A stretch of 58,810 nucleotides of DNA from Bacteroidales bacterium (GCA_016931855.1 JAFGDZ010000071.1:1-58810); one strand, 5' to 3'; shown: positions 36,176 through 45,395, counted from the first letter of the stretch. Numbers and translations are program-made. The notes: a model not told the origin generated them from the letters alone.

Positions 36176-37135
36176 ATGAATAAACTAGCTGTTGTAGCAT
36201 TGGGGGGTAATGCCCTACTTCGTGGTAATCAGAAGGGTACCATAGAGGAGCAGGTGCAGAACACCACCGATACTCTTGAGAATTTAGTTCCTCTACTTAA
36301 GGAGGGTTACAACCTTGTAATTGGTCACGGCAATGGCCCTCAGGTTGGTAATATCTTGATGCAGCATGATGCCGGCGAGCAAATGTATACTATCCCACAA
36401 ATGCCTTTAGATGTTTGCGTAGCAGACTCTCAGGGTGCCATTGGGTACATGATTGAGCGCTCCTTGCGCAACGTGCTTCGTAAGCATGGCATTAACAGAG
36501 AGGTTTGCTGTGTTGTAACCCCTGTTGTGGTAGATAAGAACGATCCGGCATTTAAAAACCCTACCAAGCGCGTTGGTCGCGTTTACACTAAGGAGCAAGC
36601 CGATGAGCTTGCTGTTAGCAGAGGGTGGGTTTTTAAAGAGGAAGTTAAGGATACCGTTAGCGGATGGCGTAGGGTTGTGCCCTCTCCAAAGCCTATTGGA
36701 ATAATGAATGAGTCTATTATTGAGCAACTTGTTAGTCAAGGTGTTATCGTAATTGCTGCTGGTGGCGGTGGTGTACCCGTTTATATTGACGAGGCTGGTA
36801 ATGTTTGCGGATCAGAGGCTGTTATTGATAAGGATTTAGCATCGTCGCTTCTTGCTAACCGGATTAAGGCTGATGAGTTTTACATTCTTACCGATGTGCC
36901 TTACGTTTACATTAACTACAAGAAGCCTAACGAGAAAAAGTTGGAGTTCCTAAATAAGGCAGATACCGACCGTTACCTTACCGAAGGTATGTTTGGTGAA
37001 GGGAATATGGCTCCAAAAATTAAGGCTTGCTTACAGTTTATTGAGCAGGGTGGCCACAAGAGTGTAATTACTGAGGCTACAAAACTCTCTGATAAGTCGT
37101 ACGGAACAAAATTAACACTTGAATACGAAGACTAA
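36176..37135 (+). CDS. arcC: Carbamate kinase
   Basis: I start at ATG 36176 (319 residues), where MNKLAVVALGGNALL matches the family's N-terminus; the longer frame from 36089 is AT-rich leader. The enzyme converts carbamoyl phosphate plus ADP to ATP, carbamate then decomposing to ammonia and CO2. It shows VIGHGNGPQVGN, a phosphate-binding region, IAAGGGGVPV and the substrate loop VIDKDLASSLLA. The adjacent ornithine carbamoyltransferase begins 21 bases downstream, so both form an energy-yielding catabolic pair. No arginine deiminase is present here. Confidence 0.96.
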   Translation: MNKLAVVALGGNALLRGNQKGTIEEQVQNTTDTLENLVPLLKEGYNLVIGHGNGPQVGNILMQHDAGEQMYTIPQMPLDVCVADSQGAIGYMIERSLRNVLRKHGINREVCCVVTPVVVDKNDPAFKNPTKRVGRVYTKEQADELAVSRGWVFKEEVKDTVSGWRRVVPSPKPIGIMNESIIEQLVSQGVIVIAAGGGGVPVYIDEAGNVCGSEAVIDKDLASSLLANRIKADEFYILTDVPYVYINYKKPNEKKLEFLNKADTDRYLTEGMFGEGNMAPKIKACLQFIEQGGHKSVITEATKLSDKSYGTKLTLEYED

Positions 37136-37156
37136 TAACCCATAAAAATTACAACT

Positions 37157-38158
37157 ATGGCATTTAATCTAAGAAACCGTAGCTTTTTAAAGCTGCTAGA
37201 TTTTTCTCCAAAGGAGATCCAATTTATGCTAGACCTTGCTGCTGATCTTAAAGCAGCAAAGTATGCAGGAACCGAGCAACAACGCCTAAAAGGGAAGAAT
37301 ATTGTTCTTCTGTTCGAGAAGGACTCTACCCGTACCCGTTGTGCGTTTGAGGTTGCTGCACTAGACCAAGGAGCACACGTAACCTACCTAGGCCCTTCTG
37401 GTTCTCAAATGGGAAAGAAGGAGTCTATGAAGGATACCGCTCGTGTACTTGGCCGTATGTACGATGGTATTGAGTACCGTGGTTACGGTCAGTATATTGT
37501 TGAAACTCTTGCTGAGTATGCTGGTGTTCCTGTTTGGAACGGTTTAACAAACGAGTTTCACCCAACCCAAATCCTTGCCGACTTCCTAACCATGCGCGAG
37601 CACTCAAGCAAGCCTCTTAACGAGGTTTCGTTCTGCTACCTTGGCGATGCCCGTAACAACATGGGTAACTCGTTAATGGTTGGTGCTGCTAAAATGGGTA
37701 TGGATTTCCGTGCTGCTGCTCCTAAGGCCTGCTGGCCAACAGAAGAGCTAGTAGCTCAGTGCCGCGAAATTGCTAAGCAAACCGGGGCTAAAATTACCCT
37801 AACCGAGAGTGTTGCCGAAGGTGTTAAGGGTTGCGACTTCCTTTACACCGATGTTTGGGTTTCAATGGGTGAGCCTGAGGCTGTTTGGGCCGAGCGTATT
37901 GAGCTTCTTAAGCCATATCAGGTTAACAAAAAAGCGATGGAGCTTACTGGTAACCCCAATTGTAAATTCATGCATTGCTTGCCAGCATTCCACAACCGTG
38001 AAACTGCTGTAGGCGAGGATATCTTTAAGAAGTTTGGTCTTGAGGCTTTAGAGGTTACTGAGGATGTATTTGAGTCTGGTGCATCAATTGTATTCGATGA
38101 GGCTGAAAACCGTATGCATACTATAAAAGCAGTAATGGTTGCTACATTAGGCCAATAA
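37157..38158 (+). CDS. arcB: Ornithine carbamoyltransferase (catabolic type)
   Basis: A 333-residue transcarbamoylase. The carbamoyl-phosphate loop is STRTR (57-61), followed by the HPTQ motif (135-138), the ornithine loop with VSMGE, and the catalytic HCLP near 274 ([12 protein letters not shown]). Phosphorolysis of citrulline gives ornithine and carbamoyl phosphate for the carbamate kinase just upstream. Catabolic rather than biosynthetic use is inferred from the pairing with arcC. Length and motifs fit ornithine rather than aspartate or the YgeW-like carbamoyltransferases. Confidence 0.95.
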   Translation: MAFNLRNRSFLKLLDFSPKEIQFMLDLAADLKAAKYAGTEQQRLKGKNIVLLFEKDSTRTRCAFEVAALDQGAHVTYLGPSGSQMGKKESMKDTARVLGRMYDGIEYRGYGQYIVETLAEYAGVPVWNGLTNEFHPTQILADFLTMREHSSKPLNEVSFCYLGDARNNMGNSLMVGAAKMGMDFRAAAPKACWPTEELVAQCREIAKQTGAKITLTESVAEGVKGCDFLYTDVWVSMGEPEAVWAERIELLKPYQVNKKAMELTGNPNCKFMHCLPAFHNRETAVGEDIFKKFGLEALEVTEDVFESGASIVFDEAENRMHTIKAVMVATLGQ

Positions 38159-38181
38159 GTATTTTGCAGTATAGTAATAAA

Positions 38182-38208
38182 AAAGGCAGCTTTTTGCTGC
38201 CTTTTTTT
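38182..38208 (+). terminator. Terminator after arcB
   Basis: GGCAGC (38185-38190) pairs with GCTGCC (38196-38201), extended by AAA/TTT, with a five-T loop and a T tail. Confidence 0.9.
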
Positions 38209-38264
38209 GTTGGTTTGAAAAAAACGACTTAATTTTAATTAGGTGTAATTCAAATCTTTTTATT

Positions 38265-38522
38265 ATGACTGTTTACGTTGGGAACATTGCTTACTCCATG
38301 ACAGTGGAAGAGCTTAAAGGAATTTTTGAAGCCTTTGGTAAGGTTTTGGATGTTAAGATTATTATCGATCGCCAAACAGGTAGATCTAAAGGCTATGGTT
38401 TTGTTGAGATGGAAAATGACGAAGAGGCTCTTAAAGCCATTAGCGCCCTTAACGATACCCAAATTAAGGGTAGAAACATTAAGGTAAATAACGCACACCG
38501 TAAGGTAGAAAACCAGCAGTAG
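38265..38522 (+). CDS. RRM RNA-binding protein
   Basis: An 85-residue protein made of one RNA recognition motif. RNP2 is VYVGNI (3-8) and RNP1 is KGYGFVEM (42-49), with the beta-alpha-beta-beta-alpha-beta order complete. Single-RRM proteins of this size are common in Bacteroidota and cyanobacteria and bind RNA, often with cold or growth-linked expression. It has its own upstream region after the arcB terminator, so it is probably a single-gene transcript. Confidence 0.95.
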   Translation: MTVYVGNIAYSMTVEELKGIFEAFGKVLDVKIIIDRQTGRSKGYGFVEMENDEEALKAISALNDTQIKGRNIKVNNAHRKVENQQ

Positions 38523-38560
38523 TACATCTTTGTACTACTGCTTTGCTTTGTAGGCGTTGC

Positions 38561-39043
38561 CTAACGGATAAATGCCTCCATTACGAAGTAATAGGTTATT
38601 ACCCCCGACACTGCAAATTTAAGGCCTGTACCTAGTAGGAATCCAATAAAAGAGCCTATTGCCGATCGCATGGCTTGGTTTTGGGTTTGTCCTGCCGTGA
38701 GTTCGCCTAGTAGCGCACCCACAAATGGGCCTATAATTAGTCCAAATGGTGGGAATAGGAATAGGCCTACTACTAATCCTATTGTAGCCCCCCAAACGCC
38801 GCGTTTGCTCCCCCCAAACTTCTTTGTTGTCCAAACAGGGAAAATGTAATCTAGCACAGTTACAATAGCTGCGGCAACACCTGTTGCTATAAGCAGATTG
38901 CTGCCAATATTTCCAAATTCCGTAAAATGAAGCGTAAGCAGCGCAAGGAAACTTAAGGGGGGGCCTGGTATTACAGGCAGTATGCAGCCTAGCAGTCCTA
39001 GTACAATAAGTACTATGCCAACGGATAGCAGTATGTAATCCAT
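38561..39043 (-). CDS. DUF456 membrane protein
   Basis: A 160-residue integral membrane protein with about four to five hydrophobic segments and the DUF456 signatures LGCILPVIPGPPLSFL near the start and GLIIGPFVGALLGEL with AMRSAIGSFIGFLLG near the end. Glycine-rich helices suggest tight packing. The family has no established function. It converges with the RRM gene and is divergent from acylphosphatase. Confidence 0.92.
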   Translation of the reverse strand: MDYILLSVGIVLIVLGLLGCILPVIPGPPLSFLALLTLHFTEFGNIGSNLLIATGVAAAIVTVLDYIFPVWTTKKFGGSKRGVWGATIGLVVGLFLFPPFGLIIGPFVGALLGELTAGQTQNQAMRSAIGSFIGFLLGTGLKFAVSGVITYYFVMEAFIR

Positions 39044-39169
39044 TTTTTGTTTTAAAAATAGCTCATTTATTTAATTAGATGCAGCTCCTGCAATACCTTT
39101 AACCTTTTTAAACTATTTGATGGCTTTTGGTTTACCTAATAAATAATTGAATTGTTATTGCTAGGACGC

Positions 39170-39177
39170 TAAATTTG
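39170..39177 (+). promoter_or_regulatory. -7 promoter box of acylphosphatase
   Basis: TAAATTTG, an exact TAnnTTTG, with a TTG about 20 bases upstream (39147-39149). The start codon is 24 bases downstream. Confidence 0.65.
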
Positions 39178-39200
39178 CGTAGTACTTAATTTTATTAACG

Positions 39201-39467
39201 ATGAAAGCGGTTGCAATTACCCTATATGGCAAGGTTCAGGGAGTGGGCTTTAGGTATTATGTTTACAGATTAGCTGGCGAAATGGGGATAAGGGGATTTG
39301 TTAAAAACCAACCCGATGGTTCAGTCTATGTTGAGGCCGAAATGGATAATGCTGATTTGGAGGCTTTTGTTGATCATTGCAAAATAGGCCCGCCCCGCTC
39401 TGTAGTTTCAAAATGCCATGTTAATAGTATCCCTTTGCAGGGTTTTAACTCGTTTTCGGTTTGTTAA
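39201..39467 (+). CDS. acyP: Acylphosphatase
   Basis: An 88-residue acylphosphatase that hydrolyses carboxyl-phosphate mixed anhydrides. The signature GKVQGVGFRYYV holds catalytic Arg18, and GFVKNQPDGSVYVEAEM holds catalytic Asn36. Full length and normal motif spacing. A clear promoter box lies just upstream and a strong hairpin downstream, so it is a single-gene unit. Confidence 0.97.
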   Translation: MKAVAITLYGKVQGVGFRYYVYRLAGEMGIRGFVKNQPDGSVYVEAEMDNADLEAFVDHCKIGPPRSVVSKCHVNSIPLQGFNSFSVC

Positions 39468-39565
39468 AGGGCTAATTGTAATACAATGTCGCTTCTTTAA
39501 GGCCACTTTGGGAGTGATAATAACGAGCAGGGGGGTAACTGCCGTAGGAATGAATTGCAATACGT

Positions 39566-39602
39566 AAAAGGTTCGGACATCAGTAGCTTGTCCGAACCTT
39601 TT
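39566..39602. terminator. Terminator between acyP and NTF2-like gene
   Basis: AAAAGGTTCGGACA (39566-39579) pairs perfectly with 39589-39602 around a nine-base loop. The A/T ends serve both converging genes. Confidence 0.85.
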
Positions 39603-39622
39603 CCTTTTGGTGTATCGTAGGA

Positions 39623-40060
39623 TTAGTGCCTTTCGAATGTTTTGCTTACAATTCTCCAGCCTTCTTTGTCGAATTTGTAAAGCAGAAGGTAATCGGTGAA
39701 AATAAGTTCTCCTCCCCGGTGTAGCTCTAGTTTAACCGCAGCTGCTTTTCCTGTAACATCAACAGAAATGAACTTAACATTGGTGCGTTGTGTTGGTGGA
39801 TTAGGGTTCTTCTCTCTTCCCGTTTTTATGCTTTCTATCCATGTGTAAATAGGAAGTTTTGAGAGAACGTTATCTCTAATTAGTATCATCTCAAACCCAG
39901 GGTGAAAGCCTTTCTCTATTTGGGTAATGTCGCCAAAATTGTGAATGCCCTCTACGTACGACATGTTTATTACCTCTTTAACTTGTTCCTGTTCCGTTTG
40001 CGCTAGTGCTGTTGCGATGGTGCACATTACAATTGTTAGGCATATAAGTAGTGTTCTCAT
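39623..40060 (-). CDS. Secreted NTF2-like (lumazine-binding-like) protein
   Basis: A 145-residue protein with signal peptide MRTLLICLTIVMCTIATALA. The mature part is the cone-shaped NTF2-like fold pattern of the 'putative lumazine-binding' family: YVEGIHNFGDITQIEKGFHPGF, VTGKAAAVKLEL, FTDYLLLYKFDKEGWRIVSKTF. The name of this family reflects fold, not a proven ligand. It would act in the periplasm. Its neighbours do not indicate a role. Confidence 0.88.
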   Translation of the reverse strand: MRTLLICLTIVMCTIATALAQTEQEQVKEVINMSYVEGIHNFGDITQIEKGFHPGFEMILIRDNVLSKLPIYTWIESIKTGREKNPNPPTQRTNVKFISVDVTGKAAAVKLELHRGGELIFTDYLLLYKFDKEGWRIVSKTFERH

Positions 40061-40198
40061 GGTAAGTGTTTTTGGTGATGATGTGAAAATATCAATCTAT
40101 ACGCCCTTTTTGTTAACAGTCAGGCATGTAGTGCTATAGGTTGCATTGAGCGGATATATGCTGTTTGGGAATGTACACAGCGTGTTTCATTGTGTAAC

Positions 40199-40231
40199 AA
40201 AAAGGGTATCCGTTGCTTGGATACCCTTTTT
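40199..40231 (-). terminator. Terminator after nrfA
   Basis: AAAAAGGGTATCC (40199-40211) pairs perfectly with 40219-40231 around a seven-base loop. On the minus strand the stem ends in a T run. Confidence 0.9.
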
Positions 40232-40242
40232 GTAGGCTTGTA

Positions 40243-41745
40243 CTACAAATTCTTAACAGGATAGGAGCTTTCCCTCTCCTTTGCCCTGCTTAGCCATTCG
40301 GGAATAATTTGCTCCAAAAAGTTTTTCTTCTCTTTGTTTAGCGTTTTCATGTCGAGGCCAATGTATGCTTGTGCCTTTTCTTTTGTTGATATATCGGGCA
40401 TTGGAACCTCTTGGCTGTAACCTAGAGATGCCAGTACGCGGGTTATCTCAAGGCGGGCTTCCTGTGCTTTCTCAATACCATTGGCAATAATACGACTGGT
40501 TTCAAGTGGAGCGTGGTACGAGGCTCCGTGGCTAGCGGCAGAGTAGTCCCATCGCCATTGAGCTGCTCTAATGTGCTTAAGAGCGGCTTCCATCTGCTTG
40601 TCGTTTGCGCCTTTATCCCACGCAAATTTTGCTTCGATATGGGCCTTAGCAAGTAGCTTTTCTAGTTTAGTCCTGTTCTCAATAACCTTATCCTGCCTGT
40701 CGTAAACATTCTGAACCAACTTTTCAGTTTCTTCGCGATGACAAACCTGGCATGTGTTGGCCACATTGTTAAGTGGGCTTTGAATATGGTGGTTGGTAAA
40801 CTTCATACCACCCTCACTCTTGTATGGCATGTGGCAGTCGGCGCACGATACACCACGGTCGTAGTGTACTCCCATCATAAAGATTTCATAATCGGGGTGC
40901 TGCGCCTTTATCATCGGGGTTTTGCTAAGCGAGTGGGTCCAGTCGGCAAACTGAATCTCATCATAGTGCTCTTCCATTGCTTCCATGGTGAAGCCTTTAT
41001 CCCAAGGGAAGGTTAAGTATTTCCCTTCGCCTTTAAAGTAGTACTCAACATGGCACTGGGCGCACACCAGCGACCGCATTTCTTGGTGGGTTGCTTTTGT
41101 TATATCTCTTCCTTGGCGTTGGAATGCTTCTACAAGTGCAGGGCGGGTTATGTGTAAATCCATGGTTTTGGCATCGTGGCAATCGGCGCAGCCAATGTGG
41201 TTTACCACCTCGTCGCCCAGTTCGGCCCAGGTTGATTTATAGAACTCGGCAATGCCTTTTTCTTCCATTAAGCGGGGAACGTCGGGGCTTTTACAAGTCC
41301 AGCAGGTTCCTGGCATGGGACCCGATTTGTCATCCATTGGAGCCGCTGTTCTAAGAATATCCTGAACATCTTTTATTGCCCAGTAGTGTCCGCGGCCTTG
41401 GTTGTACTCTTTAGAGAAAGGGTAACCAGCCCACAGAATAACCATTTCTGGAATTTCGGCAAGCATATCCTTTTTCTGAGCGCCGTTGTGCTTGCTCTCA
41501 AAAGTGGTATCGGCAGTTTGCATGTAGGATTGATATTGCCTTGGGAAGTTCTTTCCCCATACCTCGTTACGGGGTTCCCATTGCTCGTGCTCTACTTGTG
41601 GGGTGTAAGCAAAAAGCGCTTCGGCTCTGCGTTCAATTATTGATGAGGCCAAAAGCCCAAGTAAAAACACTATGACAATGGTGCCCAAAAATAGCATCCA
41701 TCCAATTATTGGTTTCTGTTTTACTATTTCGCCAATTGGTTTCAT
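40243..41745 (-). CDS. nrfA: Ammonia-forming cytochrome c nitrite reductase, catalytic subunit
   Basis: Five-haem nitrite reductase that reduces nitrite to ammonium with six electrons in the periplasm. I start at ATG 41745 (500 residues); the longer frame from 41808 overlaps nrfH. Haem sites are CWTCK (148-152, the lysine-ligated active-site haem), CADCH (186-190), CAQCH (228-232), CADCH (301-305) and CQVCH (332-336). Arg118 and His283 (HPDYE) fit the active-site positions. The N-terminal helix (about 12-34) looks like an uncleaved anchor. nrfH is directly upstream. Confidence 0.97.
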   Translation of the reverse strand: MKPIGEIVKQKPIIGWMLFLGTIVIVFLLGLLASSIIERRAEALFAYTPQVEHEQWEPRNEVWGKNFPRQYQSYMQTADTTFESKHNGAQKKDMLAEIPEMVILWAGYPFSKEYNQGRGHYWAIKDVQDILRTAAPMDDKSGPMPGTCWTCKSPDVPRLMEEKGIAEFYKSTWAELGDEVVNHIGCADCHDAKTMDLHITRPALVEAFQRQGRDITKATHQEMRSLVCAQCHVEYYFKGEGKYLTFPWDKGFTMEAMEEHYDEIQFADWTHSLSKTPMIKAQHPDYEIFMMGVHYDRGVSCADCHMPYKSEGGMKFTNHHIQSPLNNVANTCQVCHREETEKLVQNVYDRQDKVIENRTKLEKLLAKAHIEAKFAWDKGANDKQMEAALKHIRAAQWRWDYSAASHGASYHAPLETSRIIANGIEKAQEARLEITRVLASLGYSQEVPMPDISTKEKAQAYIGLDMKTLNKEKKNFLEQIIPEWLSRAKERESSYPVKNL

Positions 41746-41768
41746 AAGTTTGGTTTTTAGCGGTGGTG

Positions 41769-42362
41769 TTATTTGTTTTTTTCTGATTTCATCATTGTAT
41801 TTAGCCATTCGGGTACAGGGCTGTCTAAAAGGGGAACTCTGGAGTATGGGGTGGTAGAGAGCCCTCTAACTCTGTCGTGAGGGGTTAGCCTATGGCAGTC
41901 CCAGCACTTTCTGTCCTTGCGATTCTGATTGTGCATGGGGGAGTTGCGCTCTAGCTTGGCATCAACAATTAAATGGCTATGACAACGTACGCAGTTTTGC
42001 TGCACTGCGTTGGCACCCTCTTCTTTTATTTTGATTACTTCGGGTTCTGCTCTAAGGGTAAAAAGGGTTGCGTGTCGTAACCCATCCTTTGCCTTAAAGT
42101 AGTACTTGTTAAACACGTTGTTGTGCGGCACGTGGCAGTCGTTGCAGTTTGTCCATTCCCTGTGCGAACTGTGGAACCAGGTGGAGTACTCGGGCGCCAT
42201 AATATGACAGTTAATGCAGGTTTTGGGGTCGTCTAATAGGTATGAGGGTGCTTTTGATATGTGAAAAGCGTAAGCACCAAGCCCAAAAAGGATTCCCGCA
42301 ACTATAATAACTGGCACTTTCCAGTTATCGGGTGGGGTAAATAATTTGATGTACTTTTGCAT
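41769..42362 (-). CDS. nrfH: NrfH tetrahaem quinol dehydrogenase subunit
   Basis: The 197-residue NapC/NirT-type membrane-anchored cytochrome that oxidises menaquinol and passes electrons to NrfA. One membrane helix (about 15-35) precedes four haem sites: CINCH (49-53, followed by IM, with Met the likely distal ligand), CNDCH (73-77), CVRCH (124-128) and CWDCH (153-157). nrfA starts 23 bases downstream. A TAnnTTTG promoter box lies 39-46 bases upstream. No nitrate reductase is in the window. Confidence 0.97.
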   Translation of the reverse strand: MQKYIKLFTPPDNWKVPVIIVAGILFGLGAYAFHISKAPSYLLDDPKTCINCHIMAPEYSTWFHSSHREWTNCNDCHVPHNNVFNKYYFKAKDGLRHATLFTLRAEPEVIKIKEEGANAVQQNCVRCHSHLIVDAKLERNSPMHNQNRKDRKCWDCHRLTPHDRVRGLSTTPYSRVPLLDSPVPEWLNTMMKSEKNK

Positions 42363-42400
42363 AGACTTGGGGTTTAATGCTGCAAGTTATGTAAATAGGG

Positions 42401-42408
42401 CAAATGTA
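42401..42408 (-). promoter_or_regulatory. -7 promoter box of nrfHA
   Basis: TACATTTG on the minus strand is an exact TAnnTTTG, 39 bases before the nrfH start codon. I could not identify a clear regulator site beside it. Confidence 0.6.
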
Positions 42409-42452
42409 GCAAGAGCTCTAATTGCTTGAATCTCTATTTATAATGATTATAA

Positions 42453-42470
42453 AAAGACATGGATGTCTTT
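42453..42470 (-). terminator. Terminator overlapping the end of the glycosylase gene
   Basis: AAAGACAT (42453-42460) and ATGTCTTT (42463-42470) are perfect complements; on the minus strand a T-rich tail follows. The stem overlaps the stop codon of the gene at 42469. Confidence 0.6.
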
Positions 42471-43083
42471 ATTTCTTGATTCTCTTTTTCTTATAGTTTG
42501 CGTACTCCCAGAGGTAAAGCGTGGCTAGTGTTTTGTAAGGAGCCCACTTGGAGGCAATCTCTTCAAGTTTTCTGGTTAAAACGTTGCCACTGCCTGGTAA
42601 TTTGTATAGCTCTATCATGGTTTGCTTTATGGCCAAATCATCAACAGGAAAAATATTGGGTCGGTTTAGAGAGAATATTAGAATCATTTCAACGGTCCAT
42701 TTGCCAATGCCCTTAACCTGTGTAAGGTAGCCGATGATTTCTTCGTCGGACATGGACTCGATGTAGCCTATGTCCATGCTATTGTCCAATGCAAACTGCG
42801 CTAGGTTTTTGAGGTAGGTTGCTTTTCCTTTTGATAACCCCACGGAACGGAGCTCATCGTCGGTTGCGTTTAGCAGTAGTTTTGGGTCTGGGTAGCTGTT
42901 TGGAAATAGCGCAAGAAAGCGGTTAAATATGGTTTGTGCAACTTTTCCCGATAGCTGCTGGGAAACAATGGCATCGGCTAAATCAAAGTATATGTCTGTT
43001 GATTTGTTGAGTTCCCTTACTGGGAGTCGCTTGGCTATGGTAAGAATGGTACTATCGGTGAAGGGTAGCTGGATTGTTTTCAT
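42469..43083 (-). CDS. DNA-3-methyladenine glycosylase II (AlkA-like)
   Basis: A 204-residue HhH-GPD DNA glycosylase from ATG 43083 (an in-frame TTG at 43113 is less likely). The helix-hairpin-helix is LTQVKGIGKWTVEMIL and the catalytic aspartate is in FPVDDLA (Asp148/149). It excises alkylated purines such as 3-methyladenine and starts base-excision repair. It is shorter than E. coli AlkA because it lacks the N-terminal extra domain. It starts 45 bases after the PP2C gene and may be co-transcribed. Confidence 0.92.
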   Translation of the reverse strand: MKTIQLPFTDSTILTIAKRLPVRELNKSTDIYFDLADAIVSQQLSGKVAQTIFNRFLALFPNSYPDPKLLLNATDDELRSVGLSKGKATYLKNLAQFALDNSMDIGYIESMSDEEIIGYLTQVKGIGKWTVEMILIFSLNRPNIFPVDDLAIKQTMIELYKLPGSGNVLTRKLEEIASKWAPYKTLATLYLWEYANYKKKRIKK

Positions 43084-43128
43084 TATAAGCGAATTTGGGG
43101 TGGTGGGACGCAAAGGGGTACTTTGGTT

Positions 43129-45321
43129 TTATTTGAATTTGATACCTAAAATGCAAATGTCGTCAATTTGTTCGCATCCTGCTTTGTGTGCACGATAGGC
43201 GTTAAGTAGAGCTGTTTTTTGTCCTTCCAGTGGATGCTTGTAATTTTTGCTTAGCAAATCGGTAAACGGTTTAACCCCAAGTTTTTTCATGTAGGGATTC
43301 ATCTGATCCGTGTAGCCATCGGTGGTTAGATATACTGAGCAACCGTTATTGGCTTCTACTATATGATTTGTGAAGTATCGTTTCTGTTCTGGTTGAAATC
43401 CGCCTACAGAGCGTGGGTCGCCGGGGATACGCGTAAAGTTGCCTTCGCAATCTACAATGTATAGTGGGCGCCTAGCACCGGCATATGTAGCCTGTTGGGT
43501 AGCAGAGTCGTAAGCTAAAAGTGCTATATCCATGCTCATATGGGCTCTTTTGTCGTTTTCGTCCTGTTTAAGGGCTTTGCGAACCTTATCGTGTAAGTAT
43601 TCCAGAATAAGTGCGGGGTCGTGCGTTTGCCACTCGTTAACAATTTGGTTTAGTAGCGTGTTGCCAATCATCGACATAAATGAGCCCGGTACGCCATGTC
43701 CTGTGCAGTCAATTACGGCAATAAAGAATTTCTCGTTATAGGAGCTAAACCAGTAAAAATCGCCGGAGACGATATCCTTGGGGAGGTAAACGATAAAGTG
43801 GTCGGCAAAAATATTTTTAAGCAGCTCTTCCTTAGGGAGTATTGCTTCCTGAATGGTTTGGGCATATTCAATGCTACTTATGATGCGGTCGTTTTTGGCG
43901 GCTATTATTTTTTGCGACTGCTCTAGTATTTGGTTCTTATGCTCAATCTCGTCGCGCTGAGCCAGAATCTCTTCTTGTTGCTGCAGCAGCTCCTCGTTCT
44001 TTTCAAGAATAAGCTTTTGGTGTTGGGCTAGCGTTTCGTTTGCCTTTTGCTTTTGCTTAAGGGCAAGATATCCTACAACTACAACCGTTAGCAAAAGTAG
44101 CACTGCAACAAGTAAAAAGTTACGGAGTAGGGTTTGGCGTCTTTTAACCTCATTGGCAATGGAGTCTTTCCTGTCCTGAAGCAATTTTTGCTCCTGCTGC
44201 TGTTTGTCAAACTGATGGAGCATTTCTGCCTGTACCAATTTGCGGGTGCTCTCCTTGTTGTATGTGCTATCGCGGTAGGCAATGTGTTGCTGGAAATGGG
44301 TGTAGGCCTGCTTGTAGTGGCTCTGCTGTTGGTAGCATTGGCTCAACGTTAGGTTTATTTTTGCTAAAAGCTCATTTGACTTGCTGGCGCTAGCGTTATC
44401 TAGTGCGGTTTTAAGATGCTTAAGTGCGTTGGTTTGGTTTTGGGTTGCAAGGTAATGGCGCCCTAAGTTTAGGTGAATCTCGGCAAGTCTATTGCGGCTT
44501 TTTATCCCTTCAAAAATCTTAAGCGATTCGTACAGGTAGGTGCGGGCTAGTGCGCTATTCCCAACATCAATATATATAGAACCAATTTCATTGTAAAGTA
44601 CGCCCAGTGCATCTGGGTCGTCGTACTTTTTTGCTATCTGAAGCGCTTTAAGGTAGTAGTCAAGCGCTTTATCCACTTGCCCTTTCTCCTTGTATGCCTC
44701 GCCAATGTTAATGTATGATGTACTTATGCTTTCCTGATTGTTTAGCTCCTGCTCAAGCATAAGCGAACGGTTGTAGTAGTCTAGGGCGCGGTCGTAATCC
44801 TTTTGGTACAGGTAAACAATGCCAATGTTATTAAGGGTGCTTGCAATACCCGATTTGATGTTGAGCCTCTCGTATATCCTTAATGAGTTAAGGTAGTATT
44901 CAAGTGCCTTTGGGTAGCTTCCTTGGAGCCTGTAAACCGCGCCAATTTGATTAAGTACCGATGCTTCGCCCTTTTCGTTGTTAAGCGCTTGGTAGTTTTC
45001 AAGCGCCACTATTAGCATTTCAAGCGCTTTGTAGTTATCGCCCAGCGAGCGGTAGGCGTACCCTTTTTGAGTAAGAATGAGCGCAATCCCATTTAGAAGC
45101 CCCGATTTTTCGGCATACGATAGTGCCAAACTTGCAGTTCCTAGGGCTTGATAGTACTCACCCAAATCCAACAAGCTGTCGGTTGAGTTGATATAGCCCT
45201 CGCATAGTAGGCTGTCGCTTTTTACCTGAGATTGAGCGTGCGAGGCACTAAAGACAAACAGCATACAGGCTACAGCAACTAAAAGGAACGCTATTGGCTT
45301 ATGCTGAAAGTGATTGCTCAT
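43129..45321 (-). CDS. TPR sensor with PP2C/SpoIIE phosphatase domain
   Basis: A 730-residue signalling protein. A signal peptide (ending SHAQ) is followed by about nine TPR repeats (about 30-350; recurring blocks such as ALEYYLNSLRIYE and ALDYYLKALQIAKK), a coiled segment, one membrane helix (about 397-417, LLVAVLLLLTVVVVGYLAL), a long coiled coil rich in Q and E, and a C-terminal SpoIIE/PP2C-type phosphatase (about 480-730). Metal Asp positions are in SGDFYWF and VIDCTGHGVPG. It would dephosphorylate a Ser/Thr target, classically an anti-sigma-factor antagonist. No partner is adjacent. Confidence 0.92.
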   Translation of the reverse strand: MSNHFQHKPIAFLLVAVACMLFVFSASHAQSQVKSDSLLCEGYINSTDSLLDLGEYYQALGTASLALSYAEKSGLLNGIALILTQKGYAYRSLGDNYKALEMLIVALENYQALNNEKGEASVLNQIGAVYRLQGSYPKALEYYLNSLRIYERLNIKSGIASTLNNIGIVYLYQKDYDRALDYYNRSLMLEQELNNQESISTSYINIGEAYKEKGQVDKALDYYLKALQIAKKYDDPDALGVLYNEIGSIYIDVGNSALARTYLYESLKIFEGIKSRNRLAEIHLNLGRHYLATQNQTNALKHLKTALDNASASKSNELLAKINLTLSQCYQQQSHYKQAYTHFQQHIAYRDSTYNKESTRKLVQAEMLHQFDKQQQEQKLLQDRKDSIANEVKRRQTLLRNFLLVAVLLLLTVVVVGYLALKQKQKANETLAQHQKLILEKNEELLQQQEEILAQRDEIEHKNQILEQSQKIIAAKNDRIISSIEYAQTIQEAILPKEELLKNIFADHFIVYLPKDIVSGDFYWFSSYNEKFFIAVIDCTGHGVPGSFMSMIGNTLLNQIVNEWQTHDPALILEYLHDKVRKALKQDENDKRAHMSMDIALLAYDSATQQATYAGARRPLYIVDCEGNFTRIPGDPRSVGGFQPEQKRYFTNHIVEANNGCSVYLTTDGYTDQMNPYMKKLGVKPFTDLLSKNYKHPLEGQKTALLNAYRAHKAGCEQIDDICILGIKFK

Positions 45322-45395
45322 ACTTGTTATTGTTGATAATTGCTGTGCAGCAAATGAGTGTCAAACTAAAATTTTTGCGTTTTATACTATGTTAG

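Noticed and set aside
37157-38158. Ornithine carbamoyltransferase considered as YgeW-type carbamoyltransferase
   Set aside because: STRTR, HPTQ and HCLP motifs and pairing with carbamate kinase fit the ornithine enzyme better.
41746-41808. 21-codon N-terminal extension of NrfA
   Set aside because: It overlaps the end of nrfH. The ATG at 41745 leaves a normal gap and places the membrane helix properly.
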